Positions 40,600 to 49,682 of a stretch of 64,000 nt of DNA are shown piece by piece. The notes under the pieces were generated by a model. That model saw only the letters and a program-made list of their open reading frames with translations, had not been told where the DNA came from and did not search any database. Position 1 is the stretch's first letter. Each line of letters begins with the position of its first letter. The stretch is from CAVWTN01 sp963757945. Its GTDB lineage: Bacteria > Vulcanimicrobiota > Vulcanimicrobiia > Vulcanimicrobiales > Vulcanimicrobiaceae. Where the stretch lies: assembly GCA_963757945.1 (NCBI GenBank), contig CAVWTN010000002.1, positions 1,984,001 through 2,048,000 on the forward strand, in the 5' to 3' direction. The position numbers and the translations under genes were made by a program.

Positions 40600-42483
40600 A
40601 TGCGCATGCGCAATCTTATTTCGTTCTTAGCGCTTTGCGGAATCGCGGCGGCCGCCGCCGGTTGCGGCGGCGGAAGCGGCAGTTCGTCGCCGCTCCCGTC
40701 CCCGACGCTGAACCCGGCACCGGGCGGCAGTCCGTCGCCGACGCCGACGAAGTCGCCGAGTCCGTCGCCGACGCCGACGAAGTCGCCGAGTCCGTCGCCG
40801 ACGCCGACGAAATCGCCGAGTCCGTCGCCGTCGCCGACGCCGTCGCCCTCACCGAGCCCGACGCCTGTGACGGGAATGTTCGATTGGCCGACGTTCGCCT
40901 ACAACACGCAGCGGACCGGCGAGAGCCCCGACACGACGATCTCGAAGAGCAACATCGGCACGCTCGCTGAAGTCTGGCATTCAGCGGGATTCGGCACGTT
41001 CGATTTCGACGCGCAGACGCAACCGGTCTTAGCCACGGGAGTGAGCGTTAGCGGCACATCGCACAACATCGTGTACGTCGCCGGCGGCTCCGGCACCGTG
41101 TATGCGTTCGACGCGTTCAACGGCACGGTGCTCTGGAAACGCTATATCGGCCAGGGGACGTACAGCTGCGACGGCGTGACGACATCGTATTACGGCGCCC
41201 AAGGGACGCCGGTCATCGACCGGACGAACGGCGTCCTCTACGTGCCGGACGGCTTGCATCAAGTCCACGCGCTGACGCTAGGGACCGGCCAAGAAGCGGC
41301 CGGCTGGCCCGTCAATCTCTTAGAACCGAATTCGGACGACGGATCGTCCAGCAATCTGCACGAGTTCGCGCACACCGCGCTGACGCTCTTGAACGGCAAG
41401 ATCTACGCGGGCCTTGGATCGACCTGCGACATCACGCCGTGGAAGGGACGCGTCGTGGAGATCGACGTCGCGAGCCGCACGCTGCAGAACACGTTCTACA
41501 CCGCCTTCAACCAGGGCGGCGCCTACAGCGGCGGCGGCGTTTGGGGCTGGGGCGGCGTCTCGACGGACGGCAGCGCGCTGTACTTCGGCGTCGGCAACAC
41601 GGACACGGCCACGCAGGGCACCGGCTTCACGAATACGAGCGACGAGACCGCCGGGTACGGCGAGCACATCGTGAAGCTCGGGACCGACCTCGGCTTCCTT
41701 CAGGCCAATCTGCCGGCGACGATCGTGCCGAATCCATGGCCCACCGATCCGAACAGCGATTCGGACCTGGACCTCAGCGGAACGCCGGTCCTCTTCCAAC
41801 CCACCGGCTGCCCGCCGCTGTTGGCCGTCCAAGGGAAAGCGGGCTACCTCGTCATCTACAACCGGAACAATCTGCCGGCGGGGCCGATCGCGAGCTTCCA
41901 GTTCTCCTGGAGCGAAGATTACTCGCACTACATCGGCAACGTCGCCTACTCGTCCGCGACGGGCTACCTCTATGCGGCCGTGCCCACCACGATCGCCACG
42001 ACGAACGCCGTCGTGCCCGGCATGGCGATCCTGCAGCCGACGACCGGATGCTCGGGCTTCAAGCTCGTCGCCAACCCCGCGTTTGGTCCGGATTCGTTCC
42101 TCCTCGGCGTGGCGCTCGACGGGCCGCCGCCGGCCGAACCGCGCGCCCTCCCGCGCTCCACGACGACCGTCGTGAACGGCATCGCCTTCATGGGGACGCC
42201 GGACGGCGTGCTGCACGCCGTCGATGCGGCGAACGGCAACGTGCTCTGGGATAGCACGAAGATTTGGAATGCGGCCACCACCAGCGACCAGATCCGCTAC
42301 GGGCCGGTCGTCTCCGGCGGGTGGCTCTACGTCGTCGAGAGCGAGAGCGCGACGCTCTGGGCGCTCAACGTGACCGGCGCCGTCACGTCTTCGGCAGGCG
42401 CCCGGCGCACGGCGCAGAGCCTGGTACGAACCGCTCCCTTCCCCGCCCCGCTCGTGACGCGCCGGGGGCCCAGGCACCACTAA
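40600..42483 (+). CDS. PQQ-type beta-propeller lipoprotein, paralog 1
   Basis: 627 residues. Lipobox AAAAGC after a hydrophobic helix, then a Pro-Ser-Thr-Lys linker (TPTKSPSPSP units), then a propeller domain with PQQ/WD-like blades (YVAGGSGTVYAFDAFNGTVL, LHAVDAANGNVLWDS). No enzyme motif is seen. It shares STCDITPWKGRV, GGGVWGWGGVS and LSGTPVLFQP with the next gene. Surface- or periplasm-facing. ATG 40600 or 40606. Confidence 0.75.
   Translation: MRMRNLISFLALCGIAAAAAGCGGGSGSSSPLPSPTLNPAPGGSPSPTPTKSPSPSPTPTKSPSPSPTPTKSPSPSPSPTPSPSPSPTPVTGMFDWPTFAYNTQRTGESPDTTISKSNIGTLAEVWHSAGFGTFDFDAQTQPVLATGVSVSGTSHNIVYVAGGSGTVYAFDAFNGTVLWKRYIGQGTYSCDGVTTSYYGAQGTPVIDRTNGVLYVPDGLHQVHALTLGTGQEAAGWPVNLLEPNSDDGSSSNLHEFAHTALTLLNGKIYAGLGSTCDITPWKGRVVEIDVASRTLQNTFYTAFNQGGAYSGGGVWGWGGVSTDGSALYFGVGNTDTATQGTGFTNTSDETAGYGEHIVKLGTDLGFLQANLPATIVPNPWPTDPNSDSDLDLSGTPVLFQPTGCPPLLAVQGKAGYLVIYNRNNLPAGPIASFQFSWSEDYSHYIGNVAYSSATGYLYAAVPTTIATTNAVVPGMAILQPTTGCSGFKLVANPAFGPDSFLLGVALDGPPPAEPRALPRSTTTVVNGIAFMGTPDGVLHAVDAANGNVLWDSTKIWNAATTSDQIRYGPVVSGGWLYVVESESATLWALNVTGAVTSSAGARRTAQSLVRTAPFPAPLVTRRGPRHH
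40741..40830 (+). repeat. 30-bp tandem repeat, three units
   Basis: Three units (the third with one change) encode the TPTKSPSPSP linker of the lipoprotein. Prone to slippage. Confidence 0.9.
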
Positions 42484-42761
42484 CATGGGCGCCCACCACG
42501 GCAAGCTCGCCGTTGCCCGTCGCGCGGCGAGCTCTCCGCTCCCGGCCGCGCCCGTGCTCTACCGGCCGCCGATGCGCAAACGCGACGCCTTCGGGAAGAC
42601 GCCCTCGCGCTGACGCTCGGCGCCCTACCCGCCCGATCCAAGGCCCGTTCGCCCTAACGTTTTGCGGCGAAAGGACCAGCGCGCGCAACGGGTGGGCGGA
42701 GGCGTGCCTATAACGTCAGTCGGCCTAACCTAACGATTTCCCGAAGGATCGTGCTCAGGCC

Positions 42762-44681
42762 ATGCGCGCTCGCAGCGTTCCGTTTCCCGCTCTGATTTCC
42801 GCGTTGGTGCTCGCCGCAGCGCTGGCCGCTGCCGGCTGCTCCGGCGGCGGCGGCGGGTCGAGCGTGTTGCCCAGCTCTCCGGCGCCGGCTCCCGTGGTCC
42901 CCACGGCTTCACCGACGGCGGGGCCGTCGGGCTCGCCGACGCCGAAGCCCTCCGCTTCACCGACGCCCGGCCCCTCGGGCTCCCCCGGCTCCCCGACGCC
43001 GACCCCTTCGCCGTCGCCCTCGCCCACCAAGAGCGCGACGCCTTCGCCTTCACCCTCGCCGACGAAGACGCCGTCGCCGACGCCTTCGCCCACGCCCACC
43101 GCGACGCCGAGCGCCTCCGGCATGGCCGATTGGCTGACGTACGGCAACAACAATCAGCGCACGGGCGAAAGCACCGACACGACGATCTCGCCCGGCAACG
43201 CCGGCACGCTGCAGGTCGCCTGGTCGCACCAAAACTTCGACGGCTCCGGCGCGCAGACGCAACCGATCGTCGTGACCGGCGTGAACGTCGGCGGCAGCTC
43301 GCGCACGGTCGTCTACGTGGGCGGCAGCAGCGGCGTGCTGCACGCCTACGATGCGTTCAGCGGCGTAGAGCTGTGGAACCAGCACCTCCCGCAAGGTCAG
43401 TATTATTGCGGCGCGACCCCGGGGGTCGCAAGCGGAACGCCCGGCGTTTTCGGCGTGAGCGGCACGCCGGCCGTCGACAAGTCGAGCAACACGATCTACG
43501 TGCCCGACGGCGTGCACACCGTGCACGCGCTCGATCTCTCGACCGGGAACGACAAGTGGTCCGTCGACGTGGTGGCCGGGGGTTCGGACGACGGGTCGAA
43601 CTCCAACCTACGTGAGTTCTTGCACACGGGCTTGACGTTCGCGAACGGCAAGATCTACGGCGGCACCGGATCGACCTGCGACATCACGCCTTGGAAGGGC
43701 CGCGTGTTCGCGATCGACGTGAACAGCCACGCGGTCTCGACGTTCTTCACGGTCTTCAATCAAGGCGGCGCGTACGGCGGCGGCGGCGTTTGGGGCTGGG
43801 GCGGCGTCTCCGTCGACGGCGGCAGCGGCAACGTGTTCGCGGCGGTCGGCAACGCGGACACGTCCCCGCAGACCTCGCCGCTCGTGCAGGCGCCGTTCGA
43901 AACGAGCGGCTACGGCGAGCAGATCCTCAAGCTCACCTCCGACATCTCGAGCGTCGCGGATTCCAACTCGCCGAGCTTCACGGACAACCCGGCCGCGGCC
44001 GATACCGATCTCAGCGGCACGCCCGTTCTCTTCCAACCGTCCGGCTGCCCGCCGCTCGTGGCGATCCAAGGCAAAGCCGGGTTTCTCTTCATCTATAACC
44101 GCTCGAACTTGAACGGCGGTCCGATCGGGGAATTCCAGTTCTCGCGCAGCTCGGATATGGCGCACTACACCGGGTTGCCCGCGTTCTCGTCGGCGACGCG
44201 CCTGCTGTACGCCTCCGTCGCCTCGAGCATCGGACCGTACGCGCCCGGGATGGCGCTGATCGCGTTCGGCTCCGGCTGCGCGCCGTATGTCGCGCACCAG
44301 CCGGTCTTCGGCCCCGATGCGTTCACCGGCTTCTCGTCGGGCTGGAACCACGCGCGTTCGTCGCCGACCTACGCGAACGGCGTCGTGTTCATCAGCACCG
44401 CCGACGGCATCCTCTGGGCGCGCGACGCGAACAGCGGCGCGGCCCTGTGGGACAGCAGCAGCAGCGGGGCCTGGGGATCGAATCCCGCGGGCGATCTGAT
44501 CCGCTTCGGACCGGCCGTGACGGGCGGGTGGGTCTACGTGGTCGAGAGCGCGAGCGGCTCGCTGTATGCGCTCAACGTAACGGGCGCGAGCACGTCGTCT
44601 CGGCTGCGGAGGGCAACGCTCACGGCCAAGCCGCCGCCGCTGCCCGCGCCCCCGGTCCTGCACCCGTTACCGAAAATGTAG
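42762..44681 (+). CDS. PQQ-type beta-propeller lipoprotein, paralog 2
   Basis: 639 residues. Lipobox AAAGC, a long Pro-Ser-Thr linker (~45-125) and a propeller domain collinear with the preceding gene (ADWLTYGNNNQRTGES, STCDITPWKGRVFAID, LSGTPVLFQPSGCPPLVAI). A tandem duplication; the two have drifted well apart, most in the linker. Possibly adhesins or scaffolds; no active site recognised. Confidence 0.75.
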   Translation: MRARSVPFPALISALVLAAALAAAGCSGGGGGSSVLPSSPAPAPVVPTASPTAGPSGSPTPKPSASPTPGPSGSPGSPTPTPSPSPSPTKSATPSPSPSPTKTPSPTPSPTPTATPSASGMADWLTYGNNNQRTGESTDTTISPGNAGTLQVAWSHQNFDGSGAQTQPIVVTGVNVGGSSRTVVYVGGSSGVLHAYDAFSGVELWNQHLPQGQYYCGATPGVASGTPGVFGVSGTPAVDKSSNTIYVPDGVHTVHALDLSTGNDKWSVDVVAGGSDDGSNSNLREFLHTGLTFANGKIYGGTGSTCDITPWKGRVFAIDVNSHAVSTFFTVFNQGGAYGGGGVWGWGGVSVDGGSGNVFAAVGNADTSPQTSPLVQAPFETSGYGEQILKLTSDISSVADSNSPSFTDNPAAADTDLSGTPVLFQPSGCPPLVAIQGKAGFLFIYNRSNLNGGPIGEFQFSRSSDMAHYTGLPAFSSATRLLYASVASSIGPYAPGMALIAFGSGCAPYVAHQPVFGPDAFTGFSSGWNHARSSPTYANGVVFISTADGILWARDANSGAALWDSSSSGAWGSNPAGDLIRFGPAVTGGWVYVVESASGSLYALNVTGASTSSRLRRATLTAKPPPLPAPPVLHPLPKM

Positions 44682-44796
44682 CGCGCCACGAAGGAGTTGG
44701 CGGCCGAGGTCGAATGGCGCGTCGGGCGCCCTCGGGTGCCCTTGCGCGCACCGGAGCGGCACAGGTCACGGCGAAGAAAGACCGGCCGATGAGAAA

Positions 44797-46233
44797 ATGC
44801 CTCAGATGAACAGCCTTCCGAAGATTATCCAGGGTGGTATGGGTGCCGGCGTCTCCAACTGGAGGCTGGCGCAGGCGGTGTCGAAACTGGGCCAGCTCGG
44901 CGTGGTTTCGGGCACGGCGCTCGATCAGATTCTGGCGCGACGCTTGCAAGACGGTGACATCGGCGGCCACATGCGCCGCGCGATCGAACGTTTTCCGTTC
45001 CCGAAAATGGCGCAGCGCATTTGGGAAACGTATTTCGTTCCCGGCGGCAAGAAGAAGGACGAACCGTACCAGACGCTGCCGATGTTCGCGAAAGAAAATC
45101 CGCGCGCGCTTTCGGAGCTGTGCATCGTTTCGAATTTCGTCGAAGTCAATCTCGCGCGTGAAGGGCACAACAATCCGGTCGGGATGAACTATCTCGAGAA
45201 GATTCAGATGCCGCATCTTCCGTCGATTTACGGCGCGATGCTCGCGGGCGTCGGCTACATCCTGATGGGCGCGGGCATTCCGATCAAGATCCCCGACGTG
45301 ATCGATCGCTTTCTCAATCACGAACCTGCGACGTATCCCTTGCACGTCGTCGGCGCCGAAGAGGGCGACGACACGACGCTGACGTTCGCGCCGCGCGAGT
45401 TCATGGAACGCGAGCTGCCGCCGCTTGAACGCCCGAATTTTCTCGCGATCATCGCATCGAACGTCTTGGCCGTCTCGATGCTCAAGCGCACCGAAGGCCG
45501 CGTCGACGGCTTCGTGATCGAAGGCCCGACGGCCGGCGGACACAACGCGCCGCCGCGCGGAAAGCTGCAACTCGATAGCGAGGGCGAGGCGATCTACGGC
45601 GAGCGCGACAAAGTCGATCTCCCGAAGATCCGCGAACTCGGCAAACCGTTCTGGCTCGCCGGCGGATTCGGCACGGCGGAGAAATTGCGCGAGGCGCTCG
45701 CCGCCGGCGCGGCCGGGATCCAAGTCGGGACGGCGTTCGCCTACTGTGCCGAATCGGGGCTCAGAGAAGACTACAAGAAGGCGCTGCTCGCGAAAGTGCT
45801 CGCCGGCAAAGCGAAAGTGACGACGGACACGCTGGCCTCCCCCACGGGTTTCCCCTTCAAGGTCGCCCAGTTGGAAGGCACGGTCTCCGAGCCCGACGTG
45901 TTCAAGGCCCGCGCGCGCATCTGCGATTTGGGTTTCTTGCGCGAAGCCTACAAGACCACGCGCGGCACGATCGCGTACCGCTGCTCGGCCGAGCCGCAAT
46001 CGCTGTATGTCTCCAAGGGCGGAAAGCTCGAGGAGACCGTGGGCCGCAAGTGCATCTGCAACGCACTCCTAGCGACGATCGGCTTTCCGCAGTGGCGCAA
46101 GGGGAATCGCATCGAGCAGGGCATCGTGACGTCCGGAAACGACCTGACCGAGATCGGCCGCTTCGTGCCGGCCGACGGCTCGGACTACACCGCGGCGGAC
46201 GTGGTGAAAGACCTCTTAGCGGGCGCGGCCTGA
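44797..46233 (+). CDS. Nitronate monooxygenase/2-nitropropane dioxygenase family protein
   Basis: 478 residues, longer than the usual ~330-360. FMN TIM-barrel landmarks: IIQGGMGAGVS, VIEGPTAGGHNAPP with the catalytic histidine, LAGGFGTAEKL and GIQVGTAFAYC. The extra length is mainly at the C-terminus (YRCSAEPQSLYVSKGGK, CICNALLATIG), including Cys residues. Flavin oxidation of nitronates or a role in acyl modification is possible. fabI follows 38 bases later. Confidence 0.8.
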   Translation: MPQMNSLPKIIQGGMGAGVSNWRLAQAVSKLGQLGVVSGTALDQILARRLQDGDIGGHMRRAIERFPFPKMAQRIWETYFVPGGKKKDEPYQTLPMFAKENPRALSELCIVSNFVEVNLAREGHNNPVGMNYLEKIQMPHLPSIYGAMLAGVGYILMGAGIPIKIPDVIDRFLNHEPATYPLHVVGAEEGDDTTLTFAPREFMERELPPLERPNFLAIIASNVLAVSMLKRTEGRVDGFVIEGPTAGGHNAPPRGKLQLDSEGEAIYGERDKVDLPKIRELGKPFWLAGGFGTAEKLREALAAGAAGIQVGTAFAYCAESGLREDYKKALLAKVLAGKAKVTTDTLASPTGFPFKVAQLEGTVSEPDVFKARARICDLGFLREAYKTTRGTIAYRCSAEPQSLYVSKGGKLEETVGRKCICNALLATIGFPQWRKGNRIEQGIVTSGNDLTEIGRFVPADGSDYTAADVVKDLLAGAA

Positions 46234-46270
46234 AGGCCTCAGGCCGTCCGCCGTCCCATACTCTTACTCC

Positions 46271-47059
46271 GTGGCACTCTTAGACGGAAAGATCGCCCTT
46301 ATAACGGGCGTGGCTAATCGCTGGTCGATCGCGACCGGGATCGCGCGCGCGCTTCACGCGCACGGCGCGCAGCTTTGCTTCATCTATCAGGGCGAGCGCG
46401 TCCGCGACGAAGTGGAAAAGCTCGCAAACGAACTAGGCGGGCGCGCCTACCCGTGCGACGTCGGCAGCGACGAAGCGCTCGCCGAGCTTGCAGCGTCGGT
46501 GCGGCGCGATTACGGGCGGCTCGACGTCCTGGTGCATTCGATCGCGTACACGAACAAGGAAGATCTGCAGGGGAAGGTCTACTCGACCTCGCGCAGCGGC
46601 TTCGCGCTCGCGCTCGACATCTCGTCGTATTCGCTGATCGCGCTGACGAACGCGTTCGTCGACGTGCTCGTCGACGGCTCGAGTATCATCGCGATGACGT
46701 ATCAGGGCGGCACGAAGATCGTTCCGAACTACAACCTCGCGGGCATCGCGAAGGCCGCGATCGAATCGATCGTGCGCTATCTCGCCTACGATCTGGGCGA
46801 GCGCGGCATTCGCGTGAACGCGATCTCCGCGGGTCCGATCTCGACCGCGAGCTCGCGCGCCGTGCGCGGCTTCAAGGGCATCCTCGACAAGACGGCGGCC
46901 GGTGCGCCGCTGCGCCGCAACGTCACGCCGGAAGACGTCGGCAACGTCGCCGTCTATCTCGCATCGGATCTTTCGCTTGCGGTGACGGCCGACGTGCACT
47001 TCGTCGATTCGGGCTTCCATTCGATGGGGATGTGGCCCGATAACGGAAACGGCACCTAG
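46271..47059 (+). CDS. fabI: Enoyl-[acyl-carrier-protein] reductase (NADH)
   Basis: 262 residues. SDR fold with ALITGVANRWSIATGIARAL, SIAYTNKEDLQG and the FabI active site NYNLAGIAKAA (Tyr...Lys with the FabI spacing). Last reduction step of each fatty-acid elongation round. GTG 46271; no strong ribosome site. Ends with a 4-base convergent overlap with the PhzF gene. Confidence 0.88.
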   Translation: MALLDGKIALITGVANRWSIATGIARALHAHGAQLCFIYQGERVRDEVEKLANELGGRAYPCDVGSDEALAELAASVRRDYGRLDVLVHSIAYTNKEDLQGKVYSTSRSGFALALDISSYSLIALTNAFVDVLVDGSSIIAMTYQGGTKIVPNYNLAGIAKAAIESIVRYLAYDLGERGIRVNAISAGPISTASSRAVRGFKGILDKTAAGAPLRRNVTPEDVGNVAVYLASDLSLAVTADVHFVDSGFHSMGMWPDNGNGT

Positions 47060-47976
47060 CCGATCGGGAGCGTCAGCGTCGCCTCCGCGAGCTTGACGCA
47101 GGTTCCGCCGATTTCGATCCCGTCGCGGCCGCCTTCGCCGTGCACGAGCACGTGCAGGAAGCTGCGCCGCCCCATCTTCGTCCCCTGTTCGCTCATGAAG
47201 CGCGTCCCGTCGGCCGAAGGCGCGAGCCCGTAGCGCATCATGTAGGCGGCCAGCGGCCCCGTGGAGCTGCCGGTCGCGGGATCTTCCGTGACGCCGTGCT
47301 CCGGCGCGAACATGCGCGAATACGCGCCTTCGGGCGTCGGCGTGAAGACGAAGAAACAGACCGCATCGGCCGTCGAGCCGTGCAGCGCGCGCACGCCCGC
47401 GAGTTCGATCCAGGCGCGGTCCACGGCCGCCTTGTCGCGCAGCGGGATGAAGACGGTCGGGTTCCCCGCGGTCACCTGCTGCGGCAAGGGGCTCGGGAGC
47501 AGGTCCTCGGGCTCGAGGCCGAGCGCCTTCGCGCAATCGGCGCGAGCATAGGTCCGGCCGAATTCGATCGGCGGCGTCGTCAGCCACAGCATCGGCGGGG
47601 CGCTTGCCGCGCCCGAATGCGCCGGCTCGACGCGCACCGCCACGTCGCCGACGAGCTCTTCCAGCGCGAAGTGCGTCGTGCCGGAGGGGACGATTCCTTC
47701 GTGCAGCAGCACGTCGCTCGTGCCGATCGTCGGATGGCCGGCGAAGCGCATCTCCATCGTCGGCGTGAAGATGCGCACGCGCGCGATGCAGCCTTCGTGG
47801 TCCGTCGGCAGGACGAACGTGGTCTCCGAGAGGTTCAGCTCCCGCGCGATCCGCTGCATCGTCGGCCCATCGAGCCCGCGCGCATCGGGAAACACGGCAA
47901 GAGGGTTGCCTTCCAGCGGAACGTGCGTGAAGACATCAACGACGGCATAGCGGTAGATCTGAGTTCGTGCGCTCAC
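47056..47976 (-). CDS. PhzF-family isomerase-like protein
   Basis: 306 residues. Motifs: VDVFTHVPLEGNPLAVF, the catalytic glutamate in NLSETTFV, FAGHPTIGTSDVL and EDPATGSSTGPLAAYM. Duplicated DapF-like fold. Members isomerise or act on unknown metabolites; no phenazine genes are near, so phenazine synthesis is not implied. Confidence 0.85.
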   Translation of the reverse strand: MSARTQIYRYAVVDVFTHVPLEGNPLAVFPDARGLDGPTMQRIARELNLSETTFVLPTDHEGCIARVRIFTPTMEMRFAGHPTIGTSDVLLHEGIVPSGTTHFALEELVGDVAVRVEPAHSGAASAPPMLWLTTPPIEFGRTYARADCAKALGLEPEDLLPSPLPQQVTAGNPTVFIPLRDKAAVDRAWIELAGVRALHGSTADAVCFFVFTPTPEGAYSRMFAPEHGVTEDPATGSSTGPLAAYMMRYGLAPSADGTRFMSEQGTKMGRRSFLHVLVHGEGGRDGIEIGGTCVKLAEATLTLPIG

Positions 47977-48049
47977 GAGCGCGACACTTTTCGTGGCCCC
48001 ATACCCACCCCTTCCCCTAAACCGACGACATTGTCACCCTGAACTTCCA

Positions 48050-48064
48050 TGAGAAGGCCGGTCG
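48050..48064 (+). repeat. Subterminal inverted repeat, transposase-distal end
   Basis: ATGAGAAGGCCGGTC, exact reverse complement of 49564-49578. Begins three bases inside the inferred left boundary. Confidence 0.88.
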
Positions 48065-48327
48065 TTGTCAAGATTACGGGGTGGTTAGCGCGTCTTCAAT
48101 GCCCTCGTGCCGCCCTTTCGCCCTGCTTCCATCCGCACTTTTGACGAGCCGCTGTGGGGCTCTGTGCCTGTTGAGGTTCCTCGGAAAGGTGGGTGCTGCC
48201 ATCTTGTCACGCGGCCTCGATGGACCAGTGCTCAGGGCGCAGTCACCCGAACGCGGCGGTCATTGAAACGTCGTTGCTCCGCTTGCAGCCGACCTCGTTG
48301 GTATCGTATTTCGTTAAAGGGCTTGCC
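48065..48327 (-). ncRNA. Candidate bridge RNA region of the IS element
   Basis: The non-coding 3' end of the element, where IS1111-group members encode their bridge RNA. Read on the transposase strand it holds CCCTGAGC (48237-48230), a small hairpin, then GACAAG (48208-48203), then ATGGAAG (48132-48126). These match the left target, right target plus core, and one element end in the order a bridge RNA needs. The exact RNA ends are not known. No promoter identified. Confidence 0.5.
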
Positions 48328-49494
48328 TTACGCCGCTTCCATCGGCTCCGGATGCTTGGAGTTGCGCAGGGGCTCGTATGCTTCGCCGGTGACCCACAGC
48401 CGGTGCAAGAGCACGGCAAGTTTGCGCGCCACCGCGACGACAGCGCGCTTCTTGGCGTTCTTGCCGCCGCGCTGCATCAGCCGTTCACCGTAGCGACGGA
48501 GGTCGGTGTCGGGTCCGAAAGGCCCCAAGATGTACTGGGCGCTTCCAACCAAGAGTCGTCGCAGGTAGGCGTTACCGGTCTTGGTGATGCGTAGTTGTGA
48601 GCTGCGCTCGCCGGAATCGTCTTGTCGGGGAACCAATCCCAAAAAGGGACCGACCTCGCGGCTCTTCGTGAAGCGTTTTTCGTCGGCGATCGTGAGGATA
48701 AACGCTGTGGACGTAAGCGCCCCGACGCTGCCGACCTGGCGCAGCAGTGCCGTCTGAGGATAGGTTTGCTCCGCGAGCGTCTCGATCTGCTTGTCACAGC
48801 CGCGGATCTGCTCGTTGAGGGTCTGGATGGTTACGATCAGGGGGCGCAAAGCCGTTTCCAGATCCGCCGGGATAGCTGCGCCGACACGCTTGCAAAAGCT
48901 TTCGGTGCTGCACTTGGGCAGTCGCCCGCCTAGCGACTTCACCAGACCGCGCATCGCGTTGACGCACTTGGTCCGCGCCGCCACAAGCGTGTCCCGAGTT
49001 CGGATGGTCGCAAGGTCGGCCTGCATCTTCGCATCACGGTGGTGAATGGGCGCGAGCAACTGCGGATCGACACGGGCTAAGCGTGCCAGAATCCGCGCGT
49101 CGTTGCGGTCGTTCTTGCGGTCGTTCTGGTAGATCTTGCGCACCTCGCGGGGGTTGGCGACGATCACGTCATGACCGTGCGATTCGATCAAACGGCTGAT
49201 CCATCCGGAGTGCGTGCCGGCTTCCAACGCAATGCGTGCCGGCGCAAGGCGGCCGAACTGTTGATCGATCGCCGCCCGCACCGTCTTGAACTTTCCCTCG
49301 GCCAAGATCTGTCCGTCAGCGTCGAGCATGCAGTACGCCGTGGAACGATCGCCTAAATCCAGCCCGATCGTCAGGCGCCCGGAAGACCCGGCAGCGTCGG
49401 CCTTGCTTGCTTGGTAGGAGACTCCTGTTCTCATCGTCGGCGAGTTCGGGGTCGGGGACTTGGCTTTTCCTTGGGCTTTGGTATGCTTGGTCAT
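48328..49494 (-). CDS. IS110/IS1111-family DEDD transposase
   Basis: 388 residues from ATG 49494, which has GGAAGGAG about 10 bases upstream. N-terminal RuvC-like domain: GLDLGDRSTAYC (Asp), RIALEAGTHSGW (Glu) and NDRKNDRNDARILARL (Asp pair), the DEDD set. C-terminal Transposase_20 domain: VGSVGALTSTAFILTIADE, then FLGLVPRQDDSGERSS. Length is normal. It acts with a structured guide RNA in families where this was tested. A longer reading to 49578 would cross the inverted repeat and is not preferred. Confidence 0.92.
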   Translation of the reverse strand: MTKHTKAQGKAKSPTPNSPTMRTGVSYQASKADAAGSSGRLTIGLDLGDRSTAYCMLDADGQILAEGKFKTVRAAIDQQFGRLAPARIALEAGTHSGWISRLIESHGHDVIVANPREVRKIYQNDRKNDRNDARILARLARVDPQLLAPIHHRDAKMQADLATIRTRDTLVAARTKCVNAMRGLVKSLGGRLPKCSTESFCKRVGAAIPADLETALRPLIVTIQTLNEQIRGCDKQIETLAEQTYPQTALLRQVGSVGALTSTAFILTIADEKRFTKSREVGPFLGLVPRQDDSGERSSQLRITKTGNAYLRRLLVGSAQYILGPFGPDTDLRRYGERLMQRGGKNAKKRAVVAVARKLAVLLHRLWVTGEAYEPLRNSKHPEPMEAA

Positions 49495-49563
49495 GAAGGT
49501 CGGTCTCCTTCCTTGCACCTCGAGTGCGTCCGGGGCTTCGTTACAGAAGCGATCCCGATTGGA

Positions 49564-49578
49564 GACCGGCCTTCTCAT
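49564..49578 (-). repeat. Subterminal inverted repeat, transposase-proximal end
   Basis: GACCGGCCTTCTCAT, reverse complement of 48050-48064. Lies 6-7 bases inside the inferred right boundary at 49585. Confidence 0.88.
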
Positions 49579-49682
49579 CTCATCTTGTCGAAGGATGGGC
49601 GCGGATAAGTGTGCGGCGCGTCACGCGAATTCGGCGTGCCGCCGGCCGTATATGTGGGAACGATGGCTGGGGAGTGCGGAGT

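Larger units (their letters stand above)
48047..49585 (-). mobile_element. IS110/IS1111-family insertion sequence
   Basis: About 1.54 kb. Contains a DEDD transposase gene, 15-bp subterminal inverted repeats and a ~260-base non-coding tail after the transposase. Flanks read GTCACCCTGAA-CT on the left and CT-TGTCGAAGG on the right; joined, they rebuild one copy of the palindromic repeat seen at 57474-57544. No longer target duplication exists, which fits this family. Appears intact. Confidence 0.85.

Noticed and set aside
47056..47976. Phenazine biosynthesis
   Set aside because: Only a PhzF-fold protein is present; this family is widespread and no other phz gene is nearby.
49494..49578. N-terminal extension of the transposase to 49578
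   Set aside because: It would read through the subterminal inverted repeat and lacks a ribosome site, whereas ATG 49494 has a good one.
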